Shown here piece after piece: positions 24,117 to 36,100 of a stretch of 64,000 bases of DNA. The translations under genes and the position numbers were made by a program. The DNA comes from Dicyema japonicum (Eukaryota; Dicyemida; Rhombozoa; Dicyemidae), in the NCBI GenBank assembly GCA_011109175.1, contig RDEW01000001.1, positions 2,325,863 to 2,389,862 of the forward strand, written 5' to 3'. The notes beneath the pieces are model-generated. The model did not search any database. It was not told the origin of the DNA and worked only from the letters and a program-made list of their open reading frames with translations. Position 1 is the first letter of the stretch. The number at the start of each line of letters is the position of its first letter.

Positions 24117-24680
24117 ATGAAAAGTGAATGTAACTCTTAAATTGTAGCCGTTCTCTCTGTCTGTTTCTTTCTTATTGCAATCAGCAACTATGTTCTCCAC
24201 ATTCTAGAATTTGCCGTGGGTTTTTTGGAGTATGTTTATTTTTAAAGGTAACGTGATGTACAGTCAGTGTCCCAGACAGCCTAGGCTTACAATTTATTTG
24301 ATCGTTTCCGCTGTTTTGGGGTGGGTTTTCTGGCTTTACATACTTGCTGATGGGGGATATGAATTCGCCAAAAGACTGACTGCGAAATCAAAGAAAAATT
24401 CATTTCGGGGAATTGTCATGATCGCAATACTGATGACAATATTCATTTGGCTCATTTTTGGTATCTCTTGGCATCACCCTCAGGGAACTCTTGGATACTA
24501 TCGATAAAACACGACTACGAACTCACCACTGGACAAATAATAGACGGGGTACCCTTAAATCCACGATACTGTTCCCAAGAACTTTACAGGTTTGCTCACG
24601 ACACTATAATCGCTGAATGGGTTTACATGGCACTCACTACGGTTGTCATGGTTTCCCTGGGATTCGCTTATCTCTGTTAA
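24117..24680 (+). CDS. Four-helix membrane protein, TMEM272-like
   Basis: Removing introns 24124-24147, 24220-24247 and 24461-24483 (24, 28, 23 nt) leaves 163 codons from ATG 24117 to TAA 24680, a 162-residue protein. It shows four hydrophobic segments: VLSVCFFLIAI near the N-terminus, LTIYLIVSAVLGWVFW, a GIVMIAILMTIFIWLIFG segment running into NSW, and a C-terminal WVYMALTTVVMVSLGFAYL. The order 'CP..PR..IYLIV', 'W.I.GN.W..', 'YC...LY.FA' matches TMEM272-like proteins of invertebrates, whose function is not established. It presumably sits in a cellular membrane. The gene is sure from frame and splice consistency; the family name is less so. Confidence 0.75.
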
Positions 24681-24859
24681 TTACTAATATAGCCTAATCA
24701 CTAACTCTTGTGTATAAATCGATTCTTAATTGAGAGCAATTAAATCTATTGACGATAATGTCAAGTTACTAGAGAATAATCAGCTGTTTTGGGCTGGGAG
24801 ATAGATTTAGTCGTTATGTGTAGAAAACAGAACTACCCCTGATCTCTTTAAGCGAAGGA

Positions 24860-25085
24860 AAAAGGTGGTTAACGGGAAAGTAACTGTTCAAGGCGAAGAC
24901 TCCCAGTTGTTTTCATGTGGGTCACCCGATCGTGGAGAAACTGTATACATTTACAACCAATAGAAAGAACTGTCTCTCTTAAGAGCATAGCTACCTTTAT
25001 CTTGGTCAGATTTTCTTTCCTTGAGCCAGCAAAAGGCCGTATTGGCCTTAGAATTTGATGATCCTTGTTAGACAACCGCACTTTT
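24860..25085 (-). mobile_element. LINE 3'-end fragment
   Basis: The minus frame reads DHQILRPIRPFAGSRKENL and TKIKVA. The same segment type (RITRPMRACVGSRKDHRAKL) ends the LINE at 20.2-21.2 kb on the other strand, so this is a 3' fragment of that family. Confidence 0.45.
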
Positions 25086-25207
25086 TAGATCTTACAAATT
25101 AAGGATTTTGGGAGTATCATTCCTTTTCGACGTTTATCACTATTCATTGTTGACTAATCGTAACGACTATTTTCCACCTAAATTCGATTTTTCGCTTAAT
25201 CTTAATA

Positions 25208-26989
25208 CAGTCCGACCCCGCCCCCAGCCAAACCCCACCCTCGGATTTTGGGCCACCCTCGCTTTTTGGGGCACTTTGTGAATCATGCCTTTTTTAAGTA
25301 TTAATTTCCAAATTTGGAAATTTTTAAAATCCCCTACTTAAGGAAAATAATTTTTTTTGTTAATAAAAAAATACAAGATTAATAATAATACTAAATTGAA
25401 GATTGTAATGGATTTGGCTTCGAAAAGATCATCTGAGAGGCAAATAATCAATAAATACAAGTCCCGATGATTCGGTCGCAACAGGAGTAAATCGGTAGCG
25501 ATCCCCGAAACAAAAATATTTCTTGATTTTAGGTTCTACGCAGTCGAAGCAGCTGCTCCAGGTGTCTGAACCGATTTGAAAATATTCGTGCTTGAGAACG
25601 TGTCTACACAAGTTGCGTCCCAAACCAAAGATCTTCCAGACGTGAAGGAAAAAAGGGTCAAATTATGCAATTTTAGGTACTGTATCTAGAATTAAGAAAA
25701 ATATTTGTATTTTTTTCAAAATGGATTTGTTCATTCTAACGAAAACAATATTAATGATCGAAATCCTGAAATAAAAAAATATTTCAGTAGAGAAATCACA
25801 GAAACTAGATAAATTAGTGTACGAAGCGTTTATGAAATGCAGGGAGCAATATATTTCCATTTCTGGAACATTATTGAAGAATATTGCTTTATTAATTTCT
25901 CGAAGAATTATCAGACTCACAGAAACTAGATAAATTAGTGTACGAAGCGTTTATGAAATGCAGGGAGCAATATATTTCCATTTCTGGAACATTATTGAAG
26001 AATATTGCTTTATTAATTTCTCGAAGAATTATCAGACGTTTAAAGCATCAAATGGATGGTTAGATAGATTCAAAAAAGACACGAATTGATATTTAAATCT
26101 ATAAATGGAGGGAAAAATTCATCTGAAACTTCACAATTACCGTTTTTTGCTGAATATGATGATTCTGTAAAATGCTTAGGAGAAAGTAACATTTTCAATT
26201 GCGATGAAACATCATGTGTTAAAAGATACCCATCAAAACCATGGTGGGAATAAATGATAACTGTAATGGAATAAAAAATAATAGAGTCAGCATTCTTCCT
26301 TGTTGCAGTGCGCTTGGGGAGAAGTTAAAACCTTTGCTAATAGGAAAGTTTAAATCTCCTCCATTTTTTAAAAATTTCAATACTGAGGACCATGGAGTGA
26401 TGTATGCAGCATCAAAAAATTCTCGGATGACTTTAGACATTTTTAATGTGTGGCTGTGACAGCTGAAAGAAAAAATGATTTGTCAAAATAGAAAAATATT
26501 GTTAATCCTAGACAATGCAACATGTGATAAAAATTTTTCTTTTTCGAATGTTAAAATATTTTCTCTGCCAAAGAATACTACGTCACTTGCACAGCCATTA
26601 TACATGGGAATAATAAAGGCACTTAAATCAAGATATTTTAACAATTTGATATCTTTTACTCTTGTGTCCGAAGACGAAGAACTTATTCTTCCAAAACTAA
26701 ATGAAATCAATCTGAGACATGTAATAACAATCAAATTTTTAAATGAATAAATTAAAAAAAGGTATTCATAAATTTATGCCACAAACTCTAAAAGAATATT
26801 AGAGTTTTGTAATATTTTATCTGAAGATTAAAAAAACAAAGAATGTAGAAAAAAAATAACGGATTATTTTTTTAATAAAAACTTGTTTATTCATTATTAA
26901 TTTTGATATTAAGCAAATTATTTTTACTTCTGGATTTTGAGGCACCCTCAGTTTTTGGGGCACTTATGCTCCAGAGCGGGGTCATACTG
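25208..26989 (+). mobile_element. Tigger/pogo-like DNA transposon with both ends
   Basis: Terminal inverted repeats CAGTCCGACCCCGC (left) and CAGTATGACCCCGC (right, reverse complement) are each flanked by TA, the Tc1/mariner-type target duplication (25206-25207 and 26990-26991). Direct subterminal repeats of about 36 bp (GGATTTTG...CACCCTC...TTTTTGGGGCACTT) lie inside each end. The transposase is broken, but its DDE core reads FNCDETSCV (about 26198), NRVSILPCCSALGEKLKPLL, ILLILDNATCDKN (about 26500) and LPKNTTSLAQPLYMGIIK. The third catalytic Asp of the usual 'QPLDQG' is Tyr here. A 121-bp direct duplication (25797-26038) is probably an assembly overlap. Inactive. Confidence 0.8.
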
Positions 26990-27224
26990 TATATGCTTTG
27001 ATTCCAAAATGGATTAGGGTTTATTGTCGAGAACTCCGAGTAAATTGAGAATTCCCTCAATATCTCGAGACATATTTTCGAACAGTAACTTTTTATTCGG
27101 TGATCTCGATTTTGTGTAGCGATGAGCAAACTTATGTCACACGTAACCCTCAAACCTATTAACATTGAGATCCCTCCACACCGAATTGCCATTCGGTTGT
27201 CCTCAATGAAATGAAAAAAAATCC

Positions 27225-27660
27225 AAAGACCACGGTAATACCAAATTAACTAATCACGTGATGTTCCCGGCACGCTCCAAAAGAGACTTCAATTTGGCAC
27301 GATGTTCCTTCTCGAGTCCACGTAAGTAAGCATCGGTCGTATAACTGATTCCTCGTAGTCACAACGGCACGTTCCTCGGATCTTACGTATTAAGAATTCC
27401 AGAGGCATTTGACACTGGAACTTTCCAGAAGTTCATCGATCCGTAATTTTAGAATCATTTTTTGGCTAACTTCTATTTTTATGGGNAGTAAGCATCGGTC
27501 GTATAACTGATTCCTCATAGTCACAACGGCACGTTCCTCGGATCTTACGTATTAAGAATTCCAGAGGCATTTGAGACTGGGACTTTCCAGAAGTTCATCG
27601 ATCCGTAATTTTAGAATCATTTTTGGCTAACTTCTATTTTTATGGGCCCACGAAGCACAC
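27225..27660 (-). repeat. Dispersed repeat copy A, duplicated around an N
   Basis: The plus strand begins near CCAAAGACCACGGTAATACC and AACTAATCACGTGAT, shared with copies at about 50.24 and 50.56 kb. On the minus strand a coding-like segment reads FQCQMPLEFLIRKIRGTCR, close to FQPPMPFEDLIRVNHGTCR in the 50.6-kb copy. About 165 bp are repeated left and right of the N at 27486. I take it as the 3' part of an unnamed retroelement family. Confidence 0.5.
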
Positions 27661-27900
27661 GCGCATGGTCGACTTACTTTTTGTAGATAGATTTCAAGAC
27701 TGGTTAACGTCAAGTCACACTCATAAATAGCTTGTCTTCCCGGATGATGTTTATCTAAAGAAATGACCTTAACTATTCATTAAGAGAAAGACGTGGTCAT
27801 TGGGTGACCCATCTTTAAGTAGTCTCATCATCTTTAGTGCTCTCAAGATCTCTTTCATTATTTGTATGGTCGTGTTATAGATAGATGCTACCGGAAATAA

Positions 27901-28078
27901 AACTATGCACTCATTTCCCTAACAAGAACCTGGTGGTTGGTACTTTCTTAGATCAGAAAACTTATATAAGTTTTAAGTTGATACGAAAAAACTATGCACT
28001 CATTTCCCTAACAAGAACCTGGTGGTTGGTACTTTCTTAGATCAGAAAACTTATATAAGTTTTAAGTTGATACGAATC
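27901..28078. repeat. 89-bp direct duplication
   Basis: Adjacent identical copies (27901-27989, 27990-28078). Probable assembly overlap. Confidence 0.8.
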
Positions 28079-28560
28079 GGGAGTCGTCGATCTTCTTTAG
28101 GTTTGTCTTTGTAAGGTTTGTTCCCCATAGCAGCCGTAGTTGATAGTTGGTTTGATATATTGAATGTATAGGGGACTGAATGATTTCTTGCATTGTCCAA
28201 AAAGTGCCTTCACAAAGTTCAACTTTGTTGGAAGACATTGTTTAACTTAACATGTCTCTATGGTAGAATCGAAGATGTCTCCCAATATTTTCACATTGTT
28301 TTACATGGAAGTTGGTTTACATTAAAAACCAGGGGTTGATCAGCCTTTCATTCGAAGTAAGTATTGTAATGCATGACTTCCCTCCGCTTGTTTACAATAA
28401 GCCTGTCTCTCGTCATTTTTAGGCGGTCAAACAGGTCAAGGAGATGTCCAGATGGTCTCTGGGGCATCAGGAAATCAAAAGTGAGTACTACACCATCCGT
28501 GTATGTAAAAATTAGTGTAATACGGAGGTTTGACTATCAAGCCACTCAGAAAACATCGAA
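28079..28560 (-). mobile_element. LINE RT fragment (YTDG palm)
   Basis: Minus frames read YTDGVVLTFDFLMPQ (about 28510), where the palm YADD has become YTDG, then 'DRLKMTRDRLIVNK', 'LGDIFDSTIE' and the thumb YIQYIKPTINYGCYG (about 28150). The order is that of a CR1/Jockey-type RT; the same thumb is found near 5.7 kb. Inactive. Confidence 0.65.
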
Positions 28561-28686
28561 CGACATTCATTGACCCCGGATACACTGAGAAAGAAGTTAA
28601 AGTTAACAACTTATTAAGTGTATCCAGTTTCCACTTCTACAAAAACAAAGTCCATCCGGAATCAACATAAAAGTAAGACGTCCATT

Positions 28687-28866
28687 ACATGCAGTTGTGG
28701 AAACCCCTCCAGTGGAGTTGTGGAAACGACTCATGATAGTACTTTTAATCAAGGTTTACATTGGAGACATCCATCCACATGCAGTTGTGGAAACCCCTCC
28801 AGTGGAGTTGTGGAAACGACTCATGATAGTACTTTTAATCAAGGTTTACATTGGAGACATCCATCC
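28687..28866. repeat. 90-bp direct duplication
   Basis: Two adjacent identical copies starting at ACATGCAGTTGTGGAAACCC. Probable assembly overlap; it creates an artificial repetitive open frame. Confidence 0.85.
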
Positions 28867-28965
28867 TGAATTCAATTTTGAAAATTGCTATTATAAAATA
28901 TTAAATTATTTTAAATTAATAATAAAATTTTAAACTTAAAAGCTTCGCTCTTTGTTGTTTGATCT

Positions 28966-29389
28966 ATGAACGCTCCTCCTTCCTTCGAGTCTTTTTTACT
29001 ATTTGACGGTGAAAATAAGTATTAAATAAACTAAAATTTAAGGATCACAATGGAGAGGGAAGCTAAAGTCAGAAACGCAGCAGTCTTCAAAATTTTAAAG
29101 GAGGATCATACTTTGGGCAATCTACTGGCAGTGTATCTTTAATGCATTATTGCAGTCAATTAAGGAAGGATAAAAATGTGATATTTGCTGGTTACAAAGT
29201 CCCCCATCCTTTTGTATATGAAACAATTATACGTGTGCAGACGTCATCATCCGACTATTCCCCTTTGGATGCTCTGAAGAACGCAGTCTCTGATTTATGC
29301 TCTGAGTTTTCACTTTTGGGAGAGCGCCTTAAGGTTTCTTTGTCTTTATTTTGTAGGAGGCCATCGATTCTAGAAATTTTCTTGATTAG
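28966..29389 (+). CDS. POLR2J: RNA polymerase II subunit RPB11
   Basis: A core subunit that pairs with RPB3 to nucleate assembly of nuclear RNA polymerase II. Four exons joined through introns 29019-29042, 29133-29155 and 29334-29356 (24, 23, 23 nt) encode 117 residues, the same length as human RPB11. The start [19 protein letters not shown] matches the conserved N-terminus of animal RPB11, and the dimerisation core reads [18 protein letters not shown], then [12 protein letters not shown] and [13 protein letters not shown]. The second intron would give a stop if retained, and the first starts inside the AAG codon for Lys19. This gene is the clearest proof of the tiny introns: every joint restores a conserved residue. 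It lies between LINE remnants with no neighbour in its pathway. Confidence 0.97.
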
Positions 29390-29680
29390 AATTTTTAATA
29401 TTTCAAATTGTTACTTGAACTTGTTTATTTATTTTTATGGCTGGAAAATTTGTGAGTTTCAGTGTGATCCATTATTATTAATAGTAAATTATAATCTTTC
29501 ACCTGGTTAGCAGTCCTTGTCTAGCATAGTACCACTTTGGTATGTGGCGGTATTACTAGCACACATGAAGACATTTGGGATGTAAGGGGGTTATGAAAAA
29601 ACGGTATGTGGTGTCTAACTAAGATTTACTTTGTCATATAATTTTTTAAGCCATCATTAATAAAAAGTTAACACTCTAAA

Positions 29681-29852
29681 CTGCGCTTCTCGACTTTTTT
29701 TCCGGGACCCCTAAATCCAGAAAATATTTTTTGGGGACCCCTCCCTAATTTTTATATTCAAATTGATTTAATATTAAGTTTTATTTTTTTAAGATAAAGT
29801 CAATAAGACTTTTGATCTTAGGGGATACCACGGATCCCGTTGAGAAACGTTG
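29681..29852. mobile_element. hAT MITE with target-site duplication
   Basis: Ends are inverted repeats: left CTGCGCTTCTCGACTTTTTT, right (reverse complement) CAACGTTTCTCAACGGGATC, with GGGACCCC and GGGGAT inside. An 8-base direct repeat built on CTCTAA flanks it (29673-29680 and 29853-29860), the length expected for hAT elements. It has no coding capacity at 172 bp. Confidence 0.65.
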
Positions 29853-29860
29853 CTCTAAGA

Positions 29861-31110
29861 CAATGGACTCCTCGAAGAGAATGGCTAGAATAGTTTGATT
29901 CAACAGTTTATCCGTGTCACCCTTGTTCCATGCCATTTTTTGTAGGTTGTCGAGATCTTGAAGAGTTTACAATTGATCTTTATTAGGTCGGCATTAAGAA
30001 CAACCGTAAAGGTCTTGGTCTTCCTCTGAATGGGTATTCCTCTGTAAAATACATTTCCATCGAATCATTCGTAAGAGTTGTAGGGTCAAGGCGCAGTATT
30101 TGTCCTAAAAATAAATCTTCGAAGGCTGATCTTGTAATTTGAGTATATTATTTGGTAGGGGGTCTTTTTTGGACACATATATAGCTACCAACTTCATTAT
30201 TATTTAATCCCCACGTGGTTGTACTATATATTGGAATTGGGACTACGAATGCATTGTAGACTCTCAGAAGGTGTTCCAGCTCCAGTTAGTTTGTCGTTTG
30301 ACCAGATCTTTTTCAGTTTGTTTTGGGCGATTGTGGATATCTTTTTTTCAGTTTTTCAGGTCCTCATCATCCCCATCAACGAACTCGTCGTATGTGGCAT
30401 ATTTTCTTTGTATACTGGAGTTTTCGAGNTTCATTATTATTTAATCCCCACGTGGTTGTACTATATATTGGAATTGGGACTACGAATGCATTGTAGACTC
30501 TCAGAAGGTGTTCCAGCTCCAGTTAGTTTGTCGTTTGACCAGATCTTTTTCAGTTTGTTTTGGGCGATTGTGGGTATCTCTTTTTCAGTTTTTCAGGTCC
30601 TCATCATTTTCATCAACGAACTCGTCTTATGTGGCATATTTTCTTTGTATACTAGAGTTTTCGATTTTTTCGGTATCATGTTCAAAAATCGCTTTCAGTA
30701 TTGTCTTGATTTTGTATGTGTTTTCACAAATATAGTCCATATCAGGCCCCACAAAGGATTTTTATACAGTCTACGACATTGGGGAAAACCGCTTCATTAA
30801 AATAAGATCACCAGAGAAAAACAGTTGATTCTGTAAATGGTCTCAAATAGACTGACCGCGGTTATGAGCGTTCTACGTGGTCAGAAGACGCTCAACTTTT
30901 AACTTTAAGAAACTTTATTAACAAAGGTAAGTAAAGAGGGTGTCATTTTGAGGCTTCTTACCACAAGTCCTGCCATAGCTTGGACTCCCATCTGCGACCT
31001 CAGACTCCTTTTATGGTTATTCCGTCCTGCGACATAAGAGTCAGTGATAGCATCTCTTATCAGTAAGTTTGCCATCATTTTCTCTGTTACTTCTCTGACC
31101 GACGCTAATA
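29861..31110 (-). mobile_element. RTE-like LINE C-terminal half, minus strand
   Basis: Reading the minus strand from 30.7 kb down: the thumb VYNAFVVPIPIYSTTTWGLN (about 30470 and again at 30230), then LFLGQILRLDPTTLTNDSMEMYF and FRGRPR (30130-30010), then a 'DLQ.MA.NKG.T..LLNQ' tail near 29900. This matches the tail of the RTE-like copy at 2.4-4.1 kb (LFGHILKASEMAP). About 230 bp are repeated on either side of the N at 30429. The long plus-strand frame here is only the complement of this element. The 30.9-31.1 kb part is less certain. Confidence 0.65.
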
Positions 31111-31489
31111 GCACTTTTCGCCTTCATCTAAAGTCTAGTCGAGCACTGCTTTCATCAATTTTTCAATAAATAAAATAAAAGGCTCCTTGTATGCACTGTA
31201 ATACCGACCATCCAGCCCATCTCAACACATCAGACAGTAGTACGTTATTTTCGTACATCAGAGATTTCTTACTTGGTGGCCTCTGAGACTGAAAACCAAG
31301 CTTCAGAACGTTAAACAATAGAGTGACTCCTCTCTTAAATTTATACGCTTGAACTTTTAGCCCTTATATATGAACGTTCCCATAAAACGATACTGCTCTA
31401 CACGTACCACGTGTTATTTTCTTTGTACGCCCTATATTGTTTCTATAAAGCACTGCGAAATCTGACTCCATTTAGAATATTCAGCTAAG

Positions 31490-32000
31490 AATAGAAAACT
31501 TGAGGAAGAAAGTCGGTTATTTCAAGAAAAATGTAGACTACAGTACTTTTGTACAGCGGATAATGCAAGGACACATTGTTTAACTTGCGACAACAGAATT
31601 GCCATACCAAAAGAGTCAACTTAAAAAGACATAATGAAACTAACCATTGATCTTGCGATAAACAAGACGACCAAATACGTGTTTCAANTTATTTCAAGAA
31701 AAATGTAGACTACAGTACTTTTGTACAGCGGATAATGCAAGGACACATTGTTTAGCTTGCGACAACAGAATTGCCACACCAAAAGAGTCAACTTAAAAAG
31801 ACATAATGAAACTAACCATCGATCTTGCGATAAACAAGACGACCAAATGCGTGTTTCAAGACTCAAAGAATTGAAAGCTAAGTTGACATAGCAACAAGAG
31901 TGTTAGAGCAAACTAATGTCGCGTCTGTTACTGCATTCTATTGCCCTCGGTGGCAAATCTTACAATGACGGAGATTTCAGACAATACAGACTAAGGAGTG
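31490..32000 (+). mobile_element. hAT transposase N-terminus with BED-like finger
   Basis: Frames give ESRLFQEKCRLQYFC, 'HCLTCDNRIAIPKEST' and KRHNET.H, a C-x2-C ... H-x4-H zinc finger as in FAM200/ZBED5-type hAT proteins, then 'KLMSRLLLHSIALGGKSYNDG'. About 170 bp around the finger is repeated left and right of the N at 31688, with four to five differences. Stops interrupt all frames. Confidence 0.55.
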
Positions 32001-32229
32001 AAAATGATTACTTTGAATGTTTGATTTAAAATGTTATATTTGCTGTTGTGGAGCGTTAGCCGCTGTAGTAGTATTACACTTCAATAAGATTACGGTGTTT
32101 TTCAGATTTGTTGCTGTGGCCCGCTTGTATACTCAAATTATTTTATGCGGCCCTTTTGATTTTTTTGAGTTTTACATGTCTAATATTTTCTTGTATACAG
32201 GAGTTCATAGATAATATCAGTTGAGTTTC

Positions 32230-32860
32230 TCTGAAAATTTTTAAGGACACTGCAGATATATCACGAGATAGTGAATCTCCCTGAAGATACCGCATGTCGT
32301 ATTAAAATGTTTTATGTCTGCATTCCTCAGTTTGACTGAAGAGAGAGTTGTCCAACAGAATGCTTATTGAATTTCATCTTGGTTTAGTATCTTTTCAAGA
32401 ATCTTCAGTTTGTTTCTGCTTACTGCGTCAACGGACCTCCAAAGGTTTATCCCCAAATATTTAATTGCGTTTTGTATTTTTTGCACAGTCCCCATACCAT
32501 TTGTGCGCCAAAACGGCGTCTGCAGTTGTCTGCCCAGTACAGAATCCACTTTGGCTTGGAGAAAGATATTCGTCCATTTGGTGTCTTATATATTGAGGGT
32601 AATATTAGATAATATTTTTGGTCCTTTTGGTTTTCAGGGTTTTTCTGTTGGGAGTAGTAGTCCTACAAAAAGCTATTCCATTAAGATTTTTGTTATGACT
32701 GACGCTAGTTCAATGAGTCTGTACTTGAACAGTTCTGCGTGTATTACGTGCAGTCAATGCCTCTTGATCATCGTTCATGCCAAGGGTGAAAGGAGTCTTA
32801 TTGTAGTATAGAGACTTTTTCGTTCCATAAGGGACGTCACCACCTCAACCGAATTTATTG
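32230..32860 (-). mobile_element. LINE RT fragment, minus strand
   Basis: The minus frame at 32364-32549 reads MGTVQKIQNAIKYLGINLWR and NKLKILEKILNQ, the 'KYLGI.L' block after the palm of LINE reverse transcriptases. Upstream (to about 32810) frames give 'ELFKYRLIELASVITKIL'-like palm-proximal remnants. Heavily decayed. Confidence 0.5.
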
Positions 32861-32879
32861 TTTCAGTGTATTAACAAAT

Positions 32880-33090
32880 TTTTTTTAGAGCCACGTGGCT
32901 CCATGTGGTGCTGTGTGGCTAGTTGGTCATAAATAATTTTCCTTCTTTCTGATGACGTCATTGGATCCACCTTACTGAGGAGACGCCCAATGCCTACCGT
33001 CATTAAGAGGATCCAACTATTCTTACCCGCTGGATAATGTCGTTACCTGGAGACAGTTATGGAAAGCTGGAACGAGTCAGGATCAAGGAG
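32880..33090 (+). repeat. Dispersed repeat copy, related to 50.27-50.46 kb
   Basis: Plus-strand sequence with CATGTGGTGCT, TTGGATCCACCTTACTGAGG and GAACGAGTCAGGATC matches, in order, the reverse complement of 50270-50460. The two copies are about 20% diverged. Confidence 0.6.
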
Positions 33091-33189
33091 TTCCCGGGTT
33101 ACACGTGCTTTGTCATGGTAGGGCGAGAGTACTTGTAATAATATAAATGTCGAAGATGAGGTTAGTTAAGATTGATATCATAAATTTAA

Positions 33190-36100
33190 TAAAATTTAAT
33201 AAATATTACTGAGTTTAACACGTGGAAATTATGTCAATCCTCCCATCATTATTATGTCACATTAAAAGTGTGGCATCACTAATTTGACTTGTCAGTTGGA
33301 TGATTGACCTATCGTTCTCATTCTTTTCTTGGAATAATGGACTCAAAAGACATTGGATAAACCAAGTTTCGGAATGTAAAAANGTTAATAAAATTCAATA
33401 AATATTACTGAGTGTTACACGTGGAAATTATGTCAATCCTCCCATCATTATTATGTCACATTAAAAGTGTGGCATCACCTATTTGACTTGTCAGTTGGAT
33501 GATTGACCTATCGTTCTCATTCTTTTCTTGGAATAATGGACTCAAAAGACATTGGATAAACCAAGTTTCGGAATGTAAAAACGTCAGATACACTCGTCTG
33601 GAGCTAAATTTGTAGAAAGGTGAACGAGTCTGCCTTGAGGAAGAACAAGGTTTGCCCAACTAATTAAGAAGTGACATGCAGTTCATTGGTTTCTGATGGC
33701 GCACAAGTCCAAATGGTACAACAAGACAACCATATTCTTCCCCATCTATCCAACTGGTAGGTATTCTTTCCGACGGAATCTCCACGGACCTTAGCTCCTC
33801 CCACGCTACTGAAATGTAAAGTAGTAAAATTATTTCAGATAAATCACGACTGCTTGAAATAGTTAAATTATTTACTTATAAATATTATTTATTTTAATTT
33901 TATTTAAAAATAAAATTAAAGCGGCCAAAAATATCAAATAACAAGCATCTTGTTTATCATTAATGGAGAAAATTACTTGCCCTTCTGGATACAAAGCAAT
34001 CAACAAACTAGGCCAGGGAACCTATGGAGTGGTCTTCAAAGCCGTGGAGACGACCACTTCAAAGGCAGTGGCTATTAAAAGAGTAATAATAGACGTGTAT
34101 CAAACTACTCGGTTTTATTGTAGAATGTCAGAGGGAGTCCCAAGTAGTGCCATCAGAGAAATCTCATTAATGAAGTCATTGGACCACAGCAATATCATAA
34201 AGTACCAATTCCTTAAATTCAGACTCTTCGACATTATTGTTGAAGAAACTGACCTTTTTATGGTCCTAGAACTAATGGCCTTCAATTTGTACACTTTGAT
34301 GCACAACTACTCCCACGGTGCTCTGTCCCCTCAAATCGTGAGAAGCTACATGTGGCAGATTCTGCTAGCGTTGGAGTATTGCCATGCTAAAAGAATCGTC
34401 CACCGAGATTTAAAACCTCAGAATTTACTGCTTGATAAGTACGGGACGATCAAACTAGCGGATTTTGGTCTTGGGCGGTGTTTCAGCATACCTGTCAAAC
34501 CTTACACTAATCAAGTAGGAATATTTGACATTCTAGGTCGTCTCACTATGGTATCGCCCTCCTGAACTGCTCCTTGGGTCTCTCTACTACACGTCTGCCA
34601 TCGATTTGTGGAGTGTGGGTTGTATCCTCTCAGAGATGGTTCCTTCTATGAGTTTATCCCTTCCAGTGCACGGGAGTGGTTCTATTTAGAGGGGAGTCCG
34701 AAATCGACCAGCTGTTTAAGATTTTTGCGTTGATGGGTATTTGCCACGTGCTACTTTAGGGACGGTTGATGAAGATAATTACCCAGGAGTTAGTTCCTTG
34801 CCTCACTTTAACGCTGCGTTTCCCCGGTGGCCCCGATCTAAGGAAGTCTTCGAGATTGAATCTCTGGGTGAGGACGGTAGGGAACTCCTTCAGGTAACAT
34901 TTGGCTGAGATTGCTGGCCTTGTTAACCTATGACCCGAGTACTAGGATATCGGCTAAAGACTGTTTGAAATGNACACGTGGAAATTATGTCAATCCTCCC
35001 ATCATTATTATGTCACATTAAAAGTGTGGCATCACCTATTTGACTTGTCAGTTGGATGATTGACCTATCGTTCTTATTCTTTTCTTGGAATAATGGACTC
35101 AAAAGACATTGGATAAACCACGTTTCGGAATGTAAAAACGTCAGATACACTCGTCTGGAGCTAAATTTGTAGAAAGGTGAACGAGTCTACTTTGAGGGAG
35201 AACAAGGTAACTATTAATAGAATTATTAATTTTCGGACATTTCTAATAGAAAATAATTACGGCATACACTACAACATTGGGACTCGATAAATTCTGGTCT
35301 CTCCCATTGACCAGTCACTTATTTAACCCAAAAAACGAAAAGAAATAAGTTGCCCGACTAATTATGAAGTGGCATGCGGTTCGATGGTTTCTGGTGGCGT
35401 ACAAGTCCAAATAAGTGCAACAAGACAACCATATTCTTACCCATCTATCCAACTGGTAAATATTTTTTTCCGACGGAATCTCCACGGAACTTAGCTTCTC
35501 CCACGCTACTGAAATGTAAAGTAGTAAAATTATTTTAGATAAATCACGACTGCTTGAAATAGTTAAATTATTTACTTATAAATATTATTTATTTTAATTT
35601 TATTTTAAAATAAAATTAAAGCGGCCAAAAATATCAAATAACAAGCATCTTGTTTATCATTAAATGGAGAAAATTACTTGCCCTTCTGGATACAAAGCAA
35701 TCAACAAACTAGGCCAGGGAACCTATGGAGTGGTTTTCAAAGCCGTGGAGACGACCACTTCAAAGGCAGTGGCTATTAAAAGAGTAATAATAGACGTGTA
35801 TCAAACTACTCGGTTTTATTGTAGAATGTCAGAGGGAGTCCCAAGTAGTGCCATCAGAGAAATCTCATTAATGAAGTCATTGGACCACAGCAATATCATA
35901 AAGTACCAATTCCTTAAATTCAGACTCTTCGACATTATTGTTGAAGAAACTGACCTTTTTATGGTCCTAGAACTAATGACAGCAATATCATAAAGTACCA
36001 ATTCCTTAAATTCAGACTCTTCGACATTATTGTTGAAGAAACTGACCTTTTTATGGTCCTAGAACTAATGGCCTTCAATTTGTACACTTTGATGCACAAC

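Noticed and set aside
24117-24680. Reading the membrane protein as two overlapping separate open frames
   Set aside because: A 23-nt GT-AG intron joins them in frame and restores a conserved 'IFGNSW' block.
28618-28933. Repetitive open frames suggesting a tandem-repeat protein
   Set aside because: The repeat is one of the 90-bp assembly-type duplications, and the frames have no other support.
30219-30800. 193-codon plus-strand frame with repeated segments
   Set aside because: It is the complement of a minus-strand RTE-like LINE thumb region, doubled by the N-flanked duplication at 30429.
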